A DNA stretch of 64,000 nt from Telluria aromaticivorans (GTDB lineage: Bacteria > Pseudomonadota > Gammaproteobacteria > Burkholderiales > Burkholderiaceae_D), in the NCBI RefSeq assembly GCF_013003915.1, contig NZ_JABAIV010000002.1:1-64000 (forward strand), in the 5' to 3' direction. Below the pieces are notes generated by a model. The model did not search any database. It saw only the letters and a list, made by a program, of their open reading frames with translations, and was not told where the DNA came from. Both the position numbers and the translations under genes were made by a program. Positions 8,828 to 18,078 of this stretch are shown piece by piece (the stretch's first letter is position 1; each line of letters starts with the position of its first letter).

Positions 8828-10012
8828 TTACTTCAGCTCATCCGCCAGCAGCTTCAGGATCTTCGCGCCGGTCGCGCCGGTATCCGACTTGCCGTCATTG
8901 GCCTGCACGGTGACTTCACTGGTCGAGGCGCCCTGCGCGCCCTTGACCAGCACGCGATAGCGCTGGGCTTCCTTGGCTTTTTCTTCCGCGCTGCCGAAGG
9001 TGAACAGCTTCTTGAAGAAGCCTTCCTTGTTGGCGGCATCCGGATCGACGTAGCGCACGAAGTACACGCCCTGCACGCGGTCGCGGTCTTCGACGGTGAA
9101 GCCGACGCGGTCGAGCGCCAGGCCGACACGGCGCCAGGCGCGGTCGAAGCCTTCGTCCAGTTGCACGGCCGAGCCCACCAGCGTGGCGTGCTGGGTTGCC
9201 ACCGGTGCGTTGGCGACCATGCCTTCGGCAGCCTTGGTTTCCTTGACGCCGGTCAGCTGGGCCACCAGGCGGCCCAGGAACTGCGATTCCAGGCCCGGGT
9301 CGTTCGGACGGGTGGTCCAGACGGTGGTTTCCTTGGACGAGCCGCTCAGCACTTCTTCGGCGCCGCGATGGCTCACATAGATCTCGGTCGAGCCGTCTGG
9401 CAGGCGCTCGAGGCGGGTGCGGAACTTGTCCCGCTCGCCAGTCGAATAGGCGCGGTCAAAGACGCGGCCCAGCGCGTTGCGGATGAAGTCCTGCGGGATC
9501 TTCGAGCGGTTCTCGACCCAGTTGGTTTCCATGGTGCCGGTCGTTGCCGATTCGGTTTCGACGGCAAAGCCCTGGTTTTCCCAGAACTGGCGCAGCTGCG
9601 GCCACAGTTGTTCCGGGGTCTGCTTGACCACTAGCCAGCGCTGGTCGCCGTTACGCTGGATGCTGACGGCGTCGGTCGAGACCGGGCCGATCGTGTCCAT
9701 CGAGCCGGCGACTGGGGTAACGCCCTGGGCGGCGACTGCGCCGCGCTGCTGTTGCTGGAAGCTGGAAGCGGTAGCGACGCCCTTGCCGTCAGGGACGGCG
9801 TAGCGGTTGTCGCGCTGCAGGGCGGTCAGGTCCGGCGGGACTTCCAGCGCGGCTGCCTTCTTGGCGCCGCGGTAGTCGACCTTGTCCGATTCGAAGACGG
9901 TGGTGCAGGCCGCCAGGCTCAGGGCGATCGCGGAAAGCGTCAGCACGCGGACGGCGGCAGGCGCGGAAACCAGTTGCGCCGGGTTCAAGTTCTTATTGGT
10001 GCGAATAGTCAT
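8828..10012 (-). CDS. bamC: Outer membrane assembly lipoprotein BamC
   Basis: BamC is the NlpB/DapX lipoprotein subunit of the beta-barrel assembly machine at the inner face of the outer membrane. The 394-residue protein has a lipobox in ALSLAACTTVFE. It then has the conserved unstructured lasso region (VDYRGAKKAAALEVPPDLT) and two helix-grip domains, with the C-terminal one around FDRAWRRVGLALDRVGF. It lies 42 bp after dapA, the usual dapA-bamC arrangement. It is longer than enterobacterial BamC because of an Ala/Gln-rich linker. Confidence 0.9.
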   Translation of the reverse strand: MTIRTNKNLNPAQLVSAPAAVRVLTLSAIALSLAACTTVFESDKVDYRGAKKAAALEVPPDLTALQRDNRYAVPDGKGVATASSFQQQQRGAVAAQGVTPVAGSMDTIGPVSTDAVSIQRNGDQRWLVVKQTPEQLWPQLRQFWENQGFAVETESATTGTMETNWVENRSKIPQDFIRNALGRVFDRAYSTGERDKFRTRLERLPDGSTEIYVSHRGAEEVLSGSSKETTVWTTRPNDPGLESQFLGRLVAQLTGVKETKAAEGMVANAPVATQHATLVGSAVQLDEGFDRAWRRVGLALDRVGFTVEDRDRVQGVYFVRYVDPDAANKEGFFKKLFTFGSAEEKAKEAQRYRVLVKGAQGASTSEVTVQANDGKSDTGATGAKILKLLADELK

Positions 10013-10054
10013 GTCGTTCGATGTCAGTTGCTGGGAACCGGAACCCTTGCGGGA

Positions 10055-10936
10055 TCAGGACTGGATGAGGCCCGCCTGGGCCAGTGCGGTGCGCACGGTA
10101 TCGTGGAAAGGGCTGGAGAGCGGCGCCAGCGGCAGGCGCAGGCCGGACGGGATCTTGCCCATCTCGGCGAGTGCCCACTTGACCGGGACCGGATTCGGCT
10201 CGACGAACAACCTGGCATGCAGGTCGAGCACGCGGTTGTTGATCTCGACGGCGCGCGCGATGTCGCCTGCCATCGCAGCCGCGCACAGTTCGTGCATGGC
10301 GCGCGGGGCGACGTTGGCGGTGACGGAGATGTTGCCGGCGGCGCCGCAGAACATCAGCGCCATCGCGGTCGGGTCGTCGCCCGAATACACGGCGAACGAC
10401 TTGTCCACCATGCGCAGCAGTTCGATGCCGCGGCCGACGTTGCCGGTCGCGTCCTTGATGCCGATGATGTTGTCGATCGCCGCCAGGCGCGCGACCGTCT
10501 CGTTGCTCATGTCGGCCACGGTGCGGCCCGGCACGTTGTACAGGATGACCGGCAGGTCCACCGCTTCGGCGATGGCCTTGAAGTGGCGGTACATGCCTTC
10601 CTGGGTCGGGCGGTTGTAGTAAGGGACCACCTGCAGGGTCGCATCGGCGCCGACTGCTTTCGCGTGGCGGGTCAATGCGATGGCCTCGACCGTCGAATTG
10701 GCGCCCGCGCCGGCGATGACGGGGATGCGGCCGGCGACGTGTTCCACCGCCAGCTTGATCAGTTCGCCATGCTCTTCGGGGGACACGGTGGCCGACTCGC
10801 CGGTGGTGCCGACGATGACGATGCCATCGGTGCCTTCCGCGATATGCCAGTCGAGCAGCTTGCGCAGGGAATCGCGGTCAAGACTGCCGTCCTCGAACAT
10901 CGGGGTGACGATTGCTACGATACTTCCCTTAATCAT
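10055..10936 (-). CDS. dapA: 4-hydroxy-tetrahydrodipicolinate synthase
   Basis: DapA condenses pyruvate with aspartate semialdehyde in lysine and diaminopimelate synthesis. Starting at the ATG at 10936 gives 293 residues, with the Schiff-base lysine at K161 (GIKDATG) and the catalytic tyrosine at Y133 (YNVPGRT). These are exactly the E. coli positions. A GTG six codons upstream is possible but would add a non-conserved VARSTH. The substrate loop is GTTGESAT. It is followed by bamC on the same strand. Confidence 0.96.
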   Translation of the reverse strand: MIKGSIVAIVTPMFEDGSLDRDSLRKLLDWHIAEGTDGIVIVGTTGESATVSPEEHGELIKLAVEHVAGRIPVIAGAGANSTVEAIALTRHAKAVGADATLQVVPYYNRPTQEGMYRHFKAIAEAVDLPVILYNVPGRTVADMSNETVARLAAIDNIIGIKDATGNVGRGIELLRMVDKSFAVYSGDDPTAMALMFCGAAGNISVTANVAPRAMHELCAAAMAGDIARAVEINNRVLDLHARLFVEPNPVPVKWALAEMGKIPSGLRLPLAPLSSPFHDTVRTALAQAGLIQS

Positions 10937-11000
10937 ATGCGTTGACCGTGCCACTGAGTAAATAAAAGTCTGATTGTAGCGGATCGCCCGCCAATATGGT

Positions 11001-11585
11001 TCATTTCACGGCCACATTATGGTCGAGCCTGGCTTCGGTTTTGGCGAAGGCCGGGCCCGCCGCGCACAGGCGCTGGACCTGGGCCGGATGCGGGCGCTCG
11101 ACGTGGCCGTCTTCATAGGCCAGCACCTGCAGCCCGCCATTCGCCGCCAGCGCCAGCAGTTCGCCGGGCGCGAGCAGGAAATCCGGGTTCGACGGCTTGC
11201 CGAATACCTGGTTCCCCTGCGCGAAGGTTTCATAGATCAGGATGCCGTCCGGCCGCAGGCTGCGCGCCAGGTCGGCGAACAAGGGGCGGTGCAGGTAGTT
11301 GGTGACGACGATCGCGGCGAAGCGGCCGGCTGCGAAGGGCCACACGGCGTCTTCAAGCTCGAGGTCGTGCAGCAGCGTGGTGACGTTCGGGCCTGCGAGC
11401 GACGCAAGGTGCTCGCCATTGCGGTCCAGCGCCAGCACGGGCAGGCCGCGCGCGGCGAACAGGCGGGTATGGCGCCCGGCGCCGCAGGCCAGGTCGAGCA
11501 CTTCGCCCTCTCGCACCAGGGGCGCGAAGCGCGCCACCCAGGGCGAGACCGGCAGCGAATCGGGCAACTTCATCATCGGGTTCAC
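11001..11585 (-). CDS. Class I SAM-dependent methyltransferase
   Basis: A 194-residue Rossmann methyltransferase. Motif I is [12 protein letters not shown] (about residues 30-41). Motif II is the acidic VLALDRNG. The post-motif [26 protein letters not shown] resembles TehB-like and thiopurine-type enzymes. The substrate cannot be read from the sequence. It overlaps the upstream M50 protease by ATGA and precedes dapA by 64 bp, so it sits within a minus-strand cluster. Confidence 0.85.
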   Translation of the reverse strand: MNPMMKLPDSLPVSPWVARFAPLVREGEVLDLACGAGRHTRLFAARGLPVLALDRNGEHLASLAGPNVTTLLHDLELEDAVWPFAAGRFAAIVVTNYLHRPLFADLARSLRPDGILIYETFAQGNQVFGKPSNPDFLLAPGELLALAANGGLQVLAYEDGHVERPHPAQVQRLCAAGPAFAKTEARLDHNVAVK

Positions 11586-12235
11586 GTCAGCAGCAGCGTC
11601 AGTGGCGAAGCGATCAGCTGCAGCAGCATACGGCCCAGCATCATGACCGGGCCGACCCAGAAGGACAGCAGGTTGAAGAACAGCAGCCCCAGCACGATGA
11701 AGAAGCCATAGGGCTCGATCCGCGCGAACTTGTAGGCCAGCGCGTTGGGCAGCATGCTGGTCAGGACGCGGCCGCCGTCGAGGGGCGGGATCGGGAGCAG
11801 GTTAAAGGCGAACATCAGGAGGTTGGCGATCAGGCCGGCCTGCGCCACCTTGTGCAGGAATTCCTCGCTCACGTTGAAGGCCACCAGCAGCACCGCGAAG
11901 ATCAGCCACATCAGCGCCATGATGAAGTTCGCAGCCGGTCCGGCCAGCGCCACCCAGGCCATGTCGCGCTTCGGATTGCGCAGATTGCCGAATTCGACCG
12001 GCACCGGCTTGGCATAGCCGAACACGAAACCGGTGGTCAGGTAGAGCGCGATCGGAATCACGATGGTGCCAAAGAGATCGACGTGCACCAGCGGATTCAG
12101 GGTCATGCGCCCGGCGGCATAGGCAGTGTTGTCGCCGAAATAGCGGGCGACATAGGCGTGGGCGGCTTCGTGCAGGGTAATCGCAAAAAGAACGGGCAGC
12201 GCGTAGACGGCAATGTTACGAATCAGTTCATCCAT
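11582..12235 (-). CDS. Site-2-protease family (M50) membrane protein
   Basis: A 217-residue integral membrane zinc protease of the short M50B type. The metal motif H22-E-A-A-H26 lies in the first transmembrane helix (ITLHEAAHAYVA). The third ligand motif is LLPIPPLDGGR in a later helix. There is no PDZ domain, unlike RseP. Four to six hydrophobic segments are visible. Its natural substrate is unknown. It is translationally coupled to the downstream methyltransferase. Confidence 0.9.
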   Translation of the reverse strand: MDELIRNIAVYALPVLFAITLHEAAHAYVARYFGDNTAYAAGRMTLNPLVHVDLFGTIVIPIALYLTTGFVFGYAKPVPVEFGNLRNPKRDMAWVALAGPAANFIMALMWLIFAVLLVAFNVSEEFLHKVAQAGLIANLLMFAFNLLPIPPLDGGRVLTSMLPNALAYKFARIEPYGFFIVLGLLFFNLLSFWVGPVMMLGRMLLQLIASPLTLLLT

Positions 12236-12328
12236 GGGGGGATTCTATCAGAGGCGGGAGGGCCGGCAGTTAGGGCAGGCTGAAGGAGGCAATCGCGCAG
12301 GCGGGCCGGTTGTGGCCCGCGCATCGAA

Positions 12329-12952
12329 CTACAAGCCAAACGCGGCCGGGTCGCCCCTGCCCTCGCGCACCAGCACCGGCGCGTCGCCGGTCAGGTCGAT
12401 CACGGTGGTCGCCTCCAGCGTGCCGGCGCCGCCGTCGATCACCAGCTCGATCAGCTTGTCGAGGCGCTCGCGCACTTCGTCGGGATCGGACAGCATGTGG
12501 TCGTCGCCCGGCAGCTGCAGGGTGGTGCCGATCAGCGGCTCGCCCAGCTCTTCGAGCAGCGCCAGCATGATCGGGTTCTCGGGCACGCGCAGGCCGATGG
12601 TCTTGCGCGACGGGTGCGACAGGCGGCGCGGCACTTCGCGCGTCGCCTCGAGGATCACGGTGTAGGGCCCCGGCATGGTGGCTTTCAGCAGCCGGTACTG
12701 CGTGTTGTCGACGCGCGCGAAGTGGGCCAGCGCGGACAGGTCGTGCACCAGCAGCGTGAGGTGGTGCTTGTCGTCGACCCCGCGGATGCGGCGCAGCTTG
12801 TCGACCGCGCTCTTGTCGTCGAGGCGGCACACCAGCGCATACGCCGAGTCGGTGGGTACGGCGACGATGCCGCCACTGCCGATGATCTGCGCGGCCTGCT
12901 TGATCAGCCGTACCTGCGGGTTCTCGGGGTGGATCTGGAAGTATTGGGCCAT
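12329..12952 (-). CDS. Sua5/YciO/YrdC family protein (YciO-like)
   Basis: A 207-residue YrdC-fold protein, the family that makes threonylcarbamoyl-AMP for the tRNA t6A modification. Its motifs are IVAVPTDSAYALVC, KHHLTLLV, MPGPYTVIL and TIGLRVPENP. Its length, the KHHLTLL variant and the nearby PHP phosphatase (yciV) match the YciO branch rather than the essential TsaC, so its role in t6A synthesis is uncertain. It lies 15 bp after htpX on the same strand. Confidence 0.85.
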   Translation of the reverse strand: MAQYFQIHPENPQVRLIKQAAQIIGSGGIVAVPTDSAYALVCRLDDKSAVDKLRRIRGVDDKHHLTLLVHDLSALAHFARVDNTQYRLLKATMPGPYTVILEATREVPRRLSHPSRKTIGLRVPENPIMLALLEELGEPLIGTTLQLPGDDHMLSDPDEVRERLDKLIELVIDGGAGTLEATTVIDLTGDAPVLVREGRGDPAAFGL

Positions 12953-12967
12953 TCGGGAGCCTTCTTG

Positions 12968-13855
12968 TTAAGTTTGCGCCTGGCGCAGGGCCTGGAGCGC
13001 GGCGATGCGCTGCTCCATGGGCGGGTGGGTCGAGAACAGCGCGCCCCAGCCGCCACCGCTGCCGGAAATGCCGGAAGCGGCCATCGACGAGGGCAGCGCG
13101 CCCGGTTCGAGGCCGCCGAGGCGGGCCAGCGCGTGCTGCATCGGCACCGGGGTGCCCATCAGCTTCGCAGCGCCGGCGTCGGCGCGGAATTCGCGCTTGC
13201 GCGAGAACCAGGCCACGATGATCGAGGCGACGATGCCGAACAGGATCTCGCACACGAACACGGTGACCATATAGCCGATGCCCGGGCCGCGGCCTTCGTT
13301 GCGCAGCAAGACCTTGTCGACGAAGAAGCCGACCACGCGCGCCAGGAACACCACGAAGGTATTCACCACGCCCTGGATCAGGGTCAGCGTGATCATGTCG
13401 CCATTGGCGATGTGGGCGACTTCGTGGCCCAGCACGGCCTCGACTTCGTCCTGGTTCATGCTGGCCAGCAGGCCGGTGGACACCGCCACCAGCGCGGAAT
13501 TCTTGAAGGCGCCGGTAGCAAAGGCATTCGGCTCGCCGTCGTACACTGCGACTTCCGGCATCCGGATGCCGGCCCGCCCGGACAGCTTGCCCACCGTCGT
13601 GAGCAGCCACTGCTCGGTGCTGTTGGCAGGCGTTTCGATGACGCGCGCGCCGGTGGACCATTTGGCCATCGGTTTGCTCAGCAGGAGCGAGATGAAAGAG
13701 CCGGTGAAGCCAACCACCAGCGAGAAGACGGCCAGGGAACCCACATCGATCCCCTGCCCCGTGACGGCGCGCCCCACCCCGAGCAGGTTCAGGACGAGCG
13801 ACACCACCAGCACGACGGCCAGGTTGGTGGCGAGGAACAGCACAATGCGTTTCAT
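12968..13855 (-). CDS. htpX: Membrane protease HtpX
   Basis: HtpX is an M48 zinc protease of the inner membrane that degrades misfolded membrane proteins. The 295-residue protein has two N-terminal transmembrane segments (residues 4-25 and 38-60). The catalytic motif is H144-E-V-A-H148 in [13 protein letters not shown]. Two more hydrophobic segments follow. A downstream glutamate ligand lies in [12 protein letters not shown]. The C-terminal [10 protein letters not shown] is typical. Repeat copy C lies upstream of its start. Confidence 0.95.
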   Translation of the reverse strand: MKRIVLFLATNLAVVLVVSLVLNLLGVGRAVTGQGIDVGSLAVFSLVVGFTGSFISLLLSKPMAKWSTGARVIETPANSTEQWLLTTVGKLSGRAGIRMPEVAVYDGEPNAFATGAFKNSALVAVSTGLLASMNQDEVEAVLGHEVAHIANGDMITLTLIQGVVNTFVVFLARVVGFFVDKVLLRNEGRGPGIGYMVTVFVCEILFGIVASIIVAWFSRKREFRADAGAAKLMGTPVPMQHALARLGGLEPGALPSSMAASGISGSGGGWGALFSTHPPMEQRIAALQALRQAQT

Positions 13856-13948
13856 GGACGAGCCTCTTGCAGCAGAAAGATATCAGGCTGCCAAGATTGG
13901 GCTATGGGGTGGGAAATTCAAGGGCTCGGCCATACGGTTTGGATTGTT

Positions 13949-14077
13949 GTAGGGTGGGCGGGTCTCCCGCCCGCGCGTTCAGCCAGCATCAGATCATTCG
14001 CTGCGTCTGCCCACACGTGATGTGAACGCGCGGGGTGATCTGGTCCAGTGGACCAGATCACGAGCCGCCCACCCTAC
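13949..14077. repeat. Twin-hairpin intergenic element, copy C (R-R)
   Basis: Both internal cores are of R type: GCGCGTTCA on the left and TGAACGCGC on the right. The element is therefore a symmetric R-R dimer. The left tip is GGGTCTCCC and the right tip is TGATCTGGTCC-agt-GGACCAGATCA. The terminal CTAC at its right end contains, on the minus strand, the TAG stop of the adjacent PHP phosphatase gene. Confidence 0.85.
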
Positions 14078-14907
14078 GAAAACCAATCGTGCCACACCGG
14101 CGTCACCCCCGCCGGCAGCGGCGGCAATTCCGCGAACTCCACCCGCGCTTCGCCCGGCGCATGGAAATCGGTGCCGCGCGAGGCCAGGAAGCCATAACGC
14201 CGCGCCACTTCCGCATAGGTGCCGTACTGGTCCGGCGTGTGGCTGCCCGTCACCACCTCGATGGCGGCGCCGCCGAGCTGGCGGAATTCGTCGAACAGCG
14301 CGCCCTCCGCCGTATCGCTGAACTTGTAGCGGCCCGGGTGGGCGATCACCGGGATGCCGCCGGCGCCGCGGATCCAGCCGACCGCCTGCCCCAGGGTAGC
14401 CCAGCGGTGCGGCACGTAGCCGGGCTTGCCTTCGGTGAGGTATTTGCGGAAAACTTCCGAGGTCGCGCCGCACACGCCGATCTCGACCAGGTAACGCGCG
14501 AAGTGGGTGCGCGACATCAGGTCCGGGTTGGCGACATAGTTGAGCGCGCCCTCATAGGCGCCGGGGATGCCGGCCGTTGCTAACTGGGCCGCGATCTCGC
14601 GGGCGCGCGCCTGGCGCCCGTTGCGGGTGTCGGCCAGGCCTGCGAGCAGCCCTGCGTTGTCTTCGTCGACCTGCAGGCCGACGATGTGCACCGTCTCATT
14701 CGCCCAGGTGACCGAAATCTCGACCCCGGCCACAAAGCGCATCCCGAGCTCGCGCGCGGCGGCGCGGGCCGGCTTGATGCCGCCCACTTCGTCATGGTCG
14801 GTCAGCGCCCAGACGTCGACGCCGCTCTTGCGGGCGTAGGCGGCCACCGCGGCAGGTGCGAGCACGCCGTCGGAGACATTGGAATGGCAGTGGAGATCGA
14901 CTTTCAT
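14074..14907 (-). CDS. rnm: PHP-domain 3',5'-nucleoside bisphosphate phosphatase (YciV/RNase AM type)
   Basis: Members of this PHP family remove a phosphate from 3',5'-bisphosphonucleotides and trim 5' ends of rRNA precursors. The 277-residue protein begins MKVDLHCHSNVSDG with metal ligands H6 and H8. Other ligand motifs are LTDHDEVGG, VEISVTW, IAHPGRYKF and SRGTDFHAPGE. The frame stays open 39 codons further upstream, but those codons are Arg-rich and not conserved. Its stop codon lies inside the terminal repeat of element C, so the element lies flush against the gene end. In E. coli the homologue neighbours yciO; here htpX lies between them. Confidence 0.88.
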   Translation of the reverse strand: MKVDLHCHSNVSDGVLAPAAVAAYARKSGVDVWALTDHDEVGGIKPARAAARELGMRFVAGVEISVTWANETVHIVGLQVDEDNAGLLAGLADTRNGRQARAREIAAQLATAGIPGAYEGALNYVANPDLMSRTHFARYLVEIGVCGATSEVFRKYLTEGKPGYVPHRWATLGQAVGWIRGAGGIPVIAHPGRYKFSDTAEGALFDEFRQLGGAAIEVVTGSHTPDQYGTYAEVARRYGFLASRGTDFHAPGEARVEFAELPPLPAGVTPVWHDWFS

Positions 14908-14968
14908 GGCACGGCGGACGCGATGGCGGTGAAGGCGATGATTGTACGCGCCAACGGCCGGCCGTGCT

Positions 14969-15517
14969 TTAGTAAGACTGCAACATCGACCGGATCGTGC
15001 CCTCTTTCGCCAGCACGTAGTCATGCCCCGCCAGCACCAGGTTGGTCGACGGCTGGATCACCTTGACGTTGATGAAGATGGCGTCGCGGGTCTCCGCGTA
15101 CGAGCCAACCACCACCGCCTGCGCGTTGTGGGTGTGGGCCACGTCGCCGATCTCGCGCGTGAGCATCAGTTCGCCCTGGCCGCGCTTGAGGTAGACGCTG
15201 TTACGCAGCTTCATTTCCAGCATCTTCATCCCGCCCTGCGCCAGGCGCGTGGACAGCTGTTCGGACACCAGGCGGCCCAGCATCGAGGTTTGCTCGAGCG
15301 AGTCGATGTTGACGACGGTTGCCATGATCAGCGGCTTGTCGTCGAGCAGCTTGCCGCGCAATTGCAGCGCCAGCGCGTCGGCGGCGCGGTAGTTGGCCGC
15401 GACAAACGCGTTGGCCGAGACCGAAGTGTAGTTGGTGTCTTCTTTCGACTGGCTGGCGCAGCCGGCCAGCAGCAGGGCCGAGGCCAGCGCCGCGGCGCGC
15501 AAGATCGTGGTTCGCAT
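14969..15517 (-). CDS. FlgO-family outer membrane lipoprotein
   Basis: A 182-residue lipoprotein (lipobox LLAGCAS) whose core matches the FlgO family: ALALQLRGKLLDDKPLIMAT, SLEQTSMLGRLVSEQLST and a glycine-rich end. FlgO supports flagella in vibrios. No flagellar genes are near, so a general envelope role is as likely. It is preceded by another lipoprotein gene nine bases away, so the two are probably co-expressed. Confidence 0.8.
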   Translation of the reverse strand: MRTTILRAAALASALLLAGCASQSKEDTNYTSVSANAFVAANYRAADALALQLRGKLLDDKPLIMATVVNIDSLEQTSMLGRLVSEQLSTRLAQGGMKMLEMKLRNSVYLKRGQGELMLTREIGDVAHTHNAQAVVVGSYAETRDAIFINVKVIQPSTNLVLAGHDYVLAKEGTIRSMLQSY

Positions 15518-15526
15518 GGCGGGCCT

Positions 15527-16198
15527 TTAGTGGTTGCGGACCAAGAAGGTCTTCGATGGCTGGTGGGCGGCGTCATAGAGGGCGCGGTCGCTGTCCGTGG
15601 TGTAGTACACCGAGGTGGTGCGCGCGTAGTAGCGGTGGTCGTCGGCCAGCGACAGGTTGACGATGATCTCGGTCTTCGGGGTGGCGCCGGTGGCGAACTG
15701 GGAGCGGAACCAGGAATAGGCGTCCTGGCCGGCGATGGCGGCCGTGGCCAGCCATTCGACGCTATGCTCGATCCCGGTCAGCACCCACATGCTCGCCACC
15801 AGCGCGGTACGCTCGCCGGCGAACTTGTACTGCGGGCGGTTGGGCGAGAACGCCACCACCTGGGTATCGAGCTCGATCCGCAGCGTGTTCGCATCCGCGA
15901 CCTTGACCACCGTGTAGCCGTCATTGACCAGGGCCGTGACCAGGTGGGCGCTGACGCCCTGCGCGAACGCCGACGACTGCTGGGACGACACGTAGAGCGG
16001 ACGGCGCACGTTCACCTTGAGCGAGGGCGCAAGCTGGGTCGTCATGTGGCGTGCGATCACGCCCCAATGGGCGGCCGCCTGCAGCTTGGCCTGCTGGGTG
16101 CCCGGGAAATTGGTGGCTACCGGAGCCGGGCTGTGGCGCATGGCGCAGCCGGCCAGTAGCAGGGCGCCGGTGAGCGCGATGACGGCGCGAACTTGCAT
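15527..16198 (-). CDS. Lipoprotein of unknown function paired with the FlgO-like gene
   Basis: A 223-residue lipoprotein (lipobox LLLAGCAM). The mature part has FVNVNVRRPLYV-like and FAQGVSAHLVTALVNDGYTV segments. These recall the same alpha-beta fold that binds outer-membrane partners in FlgO and CsgG-like proteins, but the match is weak. It precedes the FlgO-like gene on the same strand with a nine-base gap. I do not recognise the family. Confidence 0.65.
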   Translation of the reverse strand: MQVRAVIALTGALLLAGCAMRHSPAPVATNFPGTQQAKLQAAAHWGVIARHMTTQLAPSLKVNVRRPLYVSSQQSSAFAQGVSAHLVTALVNDGYTVVKVADANTLRIELDTQVVAFSPNRPQYKFAGERTALVASMWVLTGIEHSVEWLATAAIAGQDAYSWFRSQFATGATPKTEIIVNLSLADDHRYYARTTSVYYTTDSDRALYDAAHQPSKTFLVRNH

Positions 16199-16330
16199 GG
16201 GAATCCTGTGGGTCGGTGACGGCCGCGGGTGGCCGCTAAAGCAGCGACTCTAGCATAGTCATTTCCACAGGGCAATTTTGTCAACGGTTCGTGAGGGGTG
16301 CTTACAACGTTCGTGGCAGGCGACGAACCT

Positions 16331-16363
16331 GGAGCACGCGATGCCAGTGGCATCGCGTGCTCC
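16331..16363. repeat. Perfect 15-bp hairpin with 3-base loop
   Basis: GGAGCACGCGATGCC, loop AGT, then the exact complement GGCATCGCGTGCTCC. A T run (GACGGTTTTTTGG) follows about 15 bp later on the plus strand. It lies between the upstream end of the lipoprotein gene and the 3' end of the hydrolase. Confidence 0.6.
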
Positions 16364-16437
16364 TTCGCCGGGATGACGGTTTTTTGGCTTATGGTGCGAA
16401 CTGACGCCGCATCTCATTTAGATGAAGACATATGCAC

Positions 16438-16465
16438 GTCGCCCCGGCGAAGGCCGGGGCCCAAG
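16438..16465. repeat. Short palindromic repeat (GTCGCCCCGGC type)
   Basis: The hairpin CCCCGGC-gaag-GCCGGGG (16442-16459) with the flank GTCG and GCCCAAG resembles the repeat at 5601-5625. It lies just past the hydrolase stop codon and may help end that transcript. Confidence 0.5.
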
Positions 16466-16475
16466 TTTGGCACGA

Positions 16476-17369
16476 TCAACCCGGAACCTCCGCCCCAGTC
16501 AGAAACGCCTCGATCATGGCGGCCAGCATCTCGGGCTGGTCATGGTGCAGCATATGCCCCGCCCCCGGCACCATGCGTGCCGTGACCTGCCTGATGTGGT
16601 CGCGGCGCCGGTCGACCTCCGCGCGCGCCTGCTCCTTCGGGCCCATCCAGCGCCACATGTCGGTATCTTCCGCCTCGACCCACAGCACCGGCGCGGTGAT
16701 CCCGGTCCAGCAGGCCAGCACTTCGTCCGCGTGGTAGAGCAGCGGGCCGGTCATCTTGTGCGCCGGGTCACCCAGGATGCGCCACTGGCCATCCAGATCC
16801 AGCGCCGACCAGTGCCCGGCCAGGAAGGCCGCGCGCTCGCCCGGCAGGCGCGGGTTGGTCTTCTGCAGCCGCGCCGCGACTTCTTCCAGGCTGGCATAGC
16901 CGCGCATTTCGGGCTTTACGCGCAGCTCATCGAGCCATCGGGCGAAGCGCTTCGGCGCCTGCGAGGGACTTGATGCGGGCAGGCCGAAGCCCTCCAGGTT
17001 GACCAGCTTCGCGATGCGCTGCGGGCGCACGCCGGCATACAGGCTGGCGATGTTCCCGCCCATGCTGTGGCCCACCAGGTTGACCGGCTCATCCGGTGCG
17101 TAGTGGTCGAGCACCGATTCGAGGTCAGCCAGGTAGTCCGGGAACCAGTAGGTGTCTGAGTGCGAGCGCTCGCTCAGGCCGAAACCGCGCCAGTCGAAGG
17201 CGATCACGTGCCAGTCGCCCTGCAGGCAATCGACCACGAACTGGAACGAGGCCGCGACGTCCATCCAGCCGTGCTGCATGAAGATCTTGGGCGCACCTTC
17301 GCGGCCCCAGTGGCGGACGTGGGTGCGCAGGCCGCGCACGGTGAGGAATTCGGAACGGGAGGGTTGCAT
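16476..17369 (-). CDS. Alpha/beta hydrolase
   Basis: A 297-residue cytosolic alpha/beta hydrolase. The nucleophile is S102 in LVGHSMGGN. The oxyanion HGW motif is in [10 protein letters not shown]. Acid and base candidates are the late ED-TDMW region and H in [12 protein letters not shown] chose the ATG at 17369 ([13 protein letters not shown]) because the family starts there. The open frame runs 61 codons further upstream into sequence with no conservation. The substrate is unknown. Confidence 0.88.
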   Translation of the reverse strand: MQPSRSEFLTVRGLRTHVRHWGREGAPKIFMQHGWMDVAASFQFVVDCLQGDWHVIAFDWRGFGLSERSHSDTYWFPDYLADLESVLDHYAPDEPVNLVGHSMGGNIASLYAGVRPQRIAKLVNLEGFGLPASSPSQAPKRFARWLDELRVKPEMRGYASLEEVAARLQKTNPRLPGERAAFLAGHWSALDLDGQWRILGDPAHKMTGPLLYHADEVLACWTGITAPVLWVEAEDTDMWRWMGPKEQARAEVDRRRDHIRQVTARMVPGAGHMLHHDQPEMLAAMIEAFLTGAEVPG

Positions 17370-17550
17370 GCGGCCTCGGACTAGAGAGAAGGAAGAAAAA
17401 AGTACGGTCGTTCGCATTATACCGCCGCGTTTATCCCCTTGCATGCAGGCGTGCTTGATTTCGCGTTGCCCGGCCCCATTTGCCCTCGACCGGACGATGG
17501 CGGGCGCAAGGTTTACAATAGCGGCAATTCCAGCTTCCGCGAGCACATCC

Positions 17551-18075
17551 ATGGCGATTTACCAACTGGGCGAGGTTGCGCCCGAGATCGACGCATCGGC
17601 CTTCGTGGCGGATTCGGCAACCCTGATCGGCAAGGTCACGCTCGAGGCGAACGCCTCGGTGTGGTACGGCGCGAGCCTGCGCGGCGACAACGAACGCATC
17701 ACCATCGGCGAAAACAGCAACGTGCAGGAAGGCACGGTGATGCATACCGACATGGGCTTCCCGCTTACGCTGGGCAAGAACGTGACGGTCGGCCACCAGG
17801 CGATGCTGCATGGCTGCACGGTCGGCGACGGCTCGCTGGTCGGCATCCAGGCCGTGATCCTGAACGGCGCAAAAATCGGCAAGGGCTGCCTGGTAGGCGC
17901 CGGCGCCCTGGTCACCGAGGGGAAGGAATTCCCCGACCACTCGCTGATCATTGGCTCGCCTGCCAAGGTGGTGCGCACCCTGACGGAAGAAGACCTGCTG
18001 CGCCTGCAGGCCAGCGCCGCGAGCTATGTGGCGCGCGGCCAGCTGTTCAAGGCGCAGCTCAAGAAAATTGGATAA
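17551..18075 (+). CDS. Gamma-carbonic anhydrase family protein
   Basis: A 174-residue left-handed beta-helix trimer-forming protein of the YrdA/PaaY/CaiE type. The hexapeptide repeats run from [25 protein letters not shown] to the [24 protein letters not shown] end. The three zinc histidines are in [15 protein letters not shown]. Many members lack measured carbonic anhydrase activity. The hslO gene starts three bases after its stop, so the two are one transcription unit. Confidence 0.9.
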   Translation: MAIYQLGEVAPEIDASAFVADSATLIGKVTLEANASVWYGASLRGDNERITIGENSNVQEGTVMHTDMGFPLTLGKNVTVGHQAMLHGCTVGDGSLVGIQAVILNGAKIGKGCLVGAGALVTEGKEFPDHSLIIGSPAKVVRTLTEEDLLRLQASAASYVARGQLFKAQLKKIG

Positions 18076-18078
18076 AGA

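Noticed and set aside
9752-10945. Long plus-strand frame across bamC and dapA
   Set aside because: Antisense to two well-identified genes with exact catalytic positions; composition is Arg/Gln/Gly shadow and there is no ribosome site.
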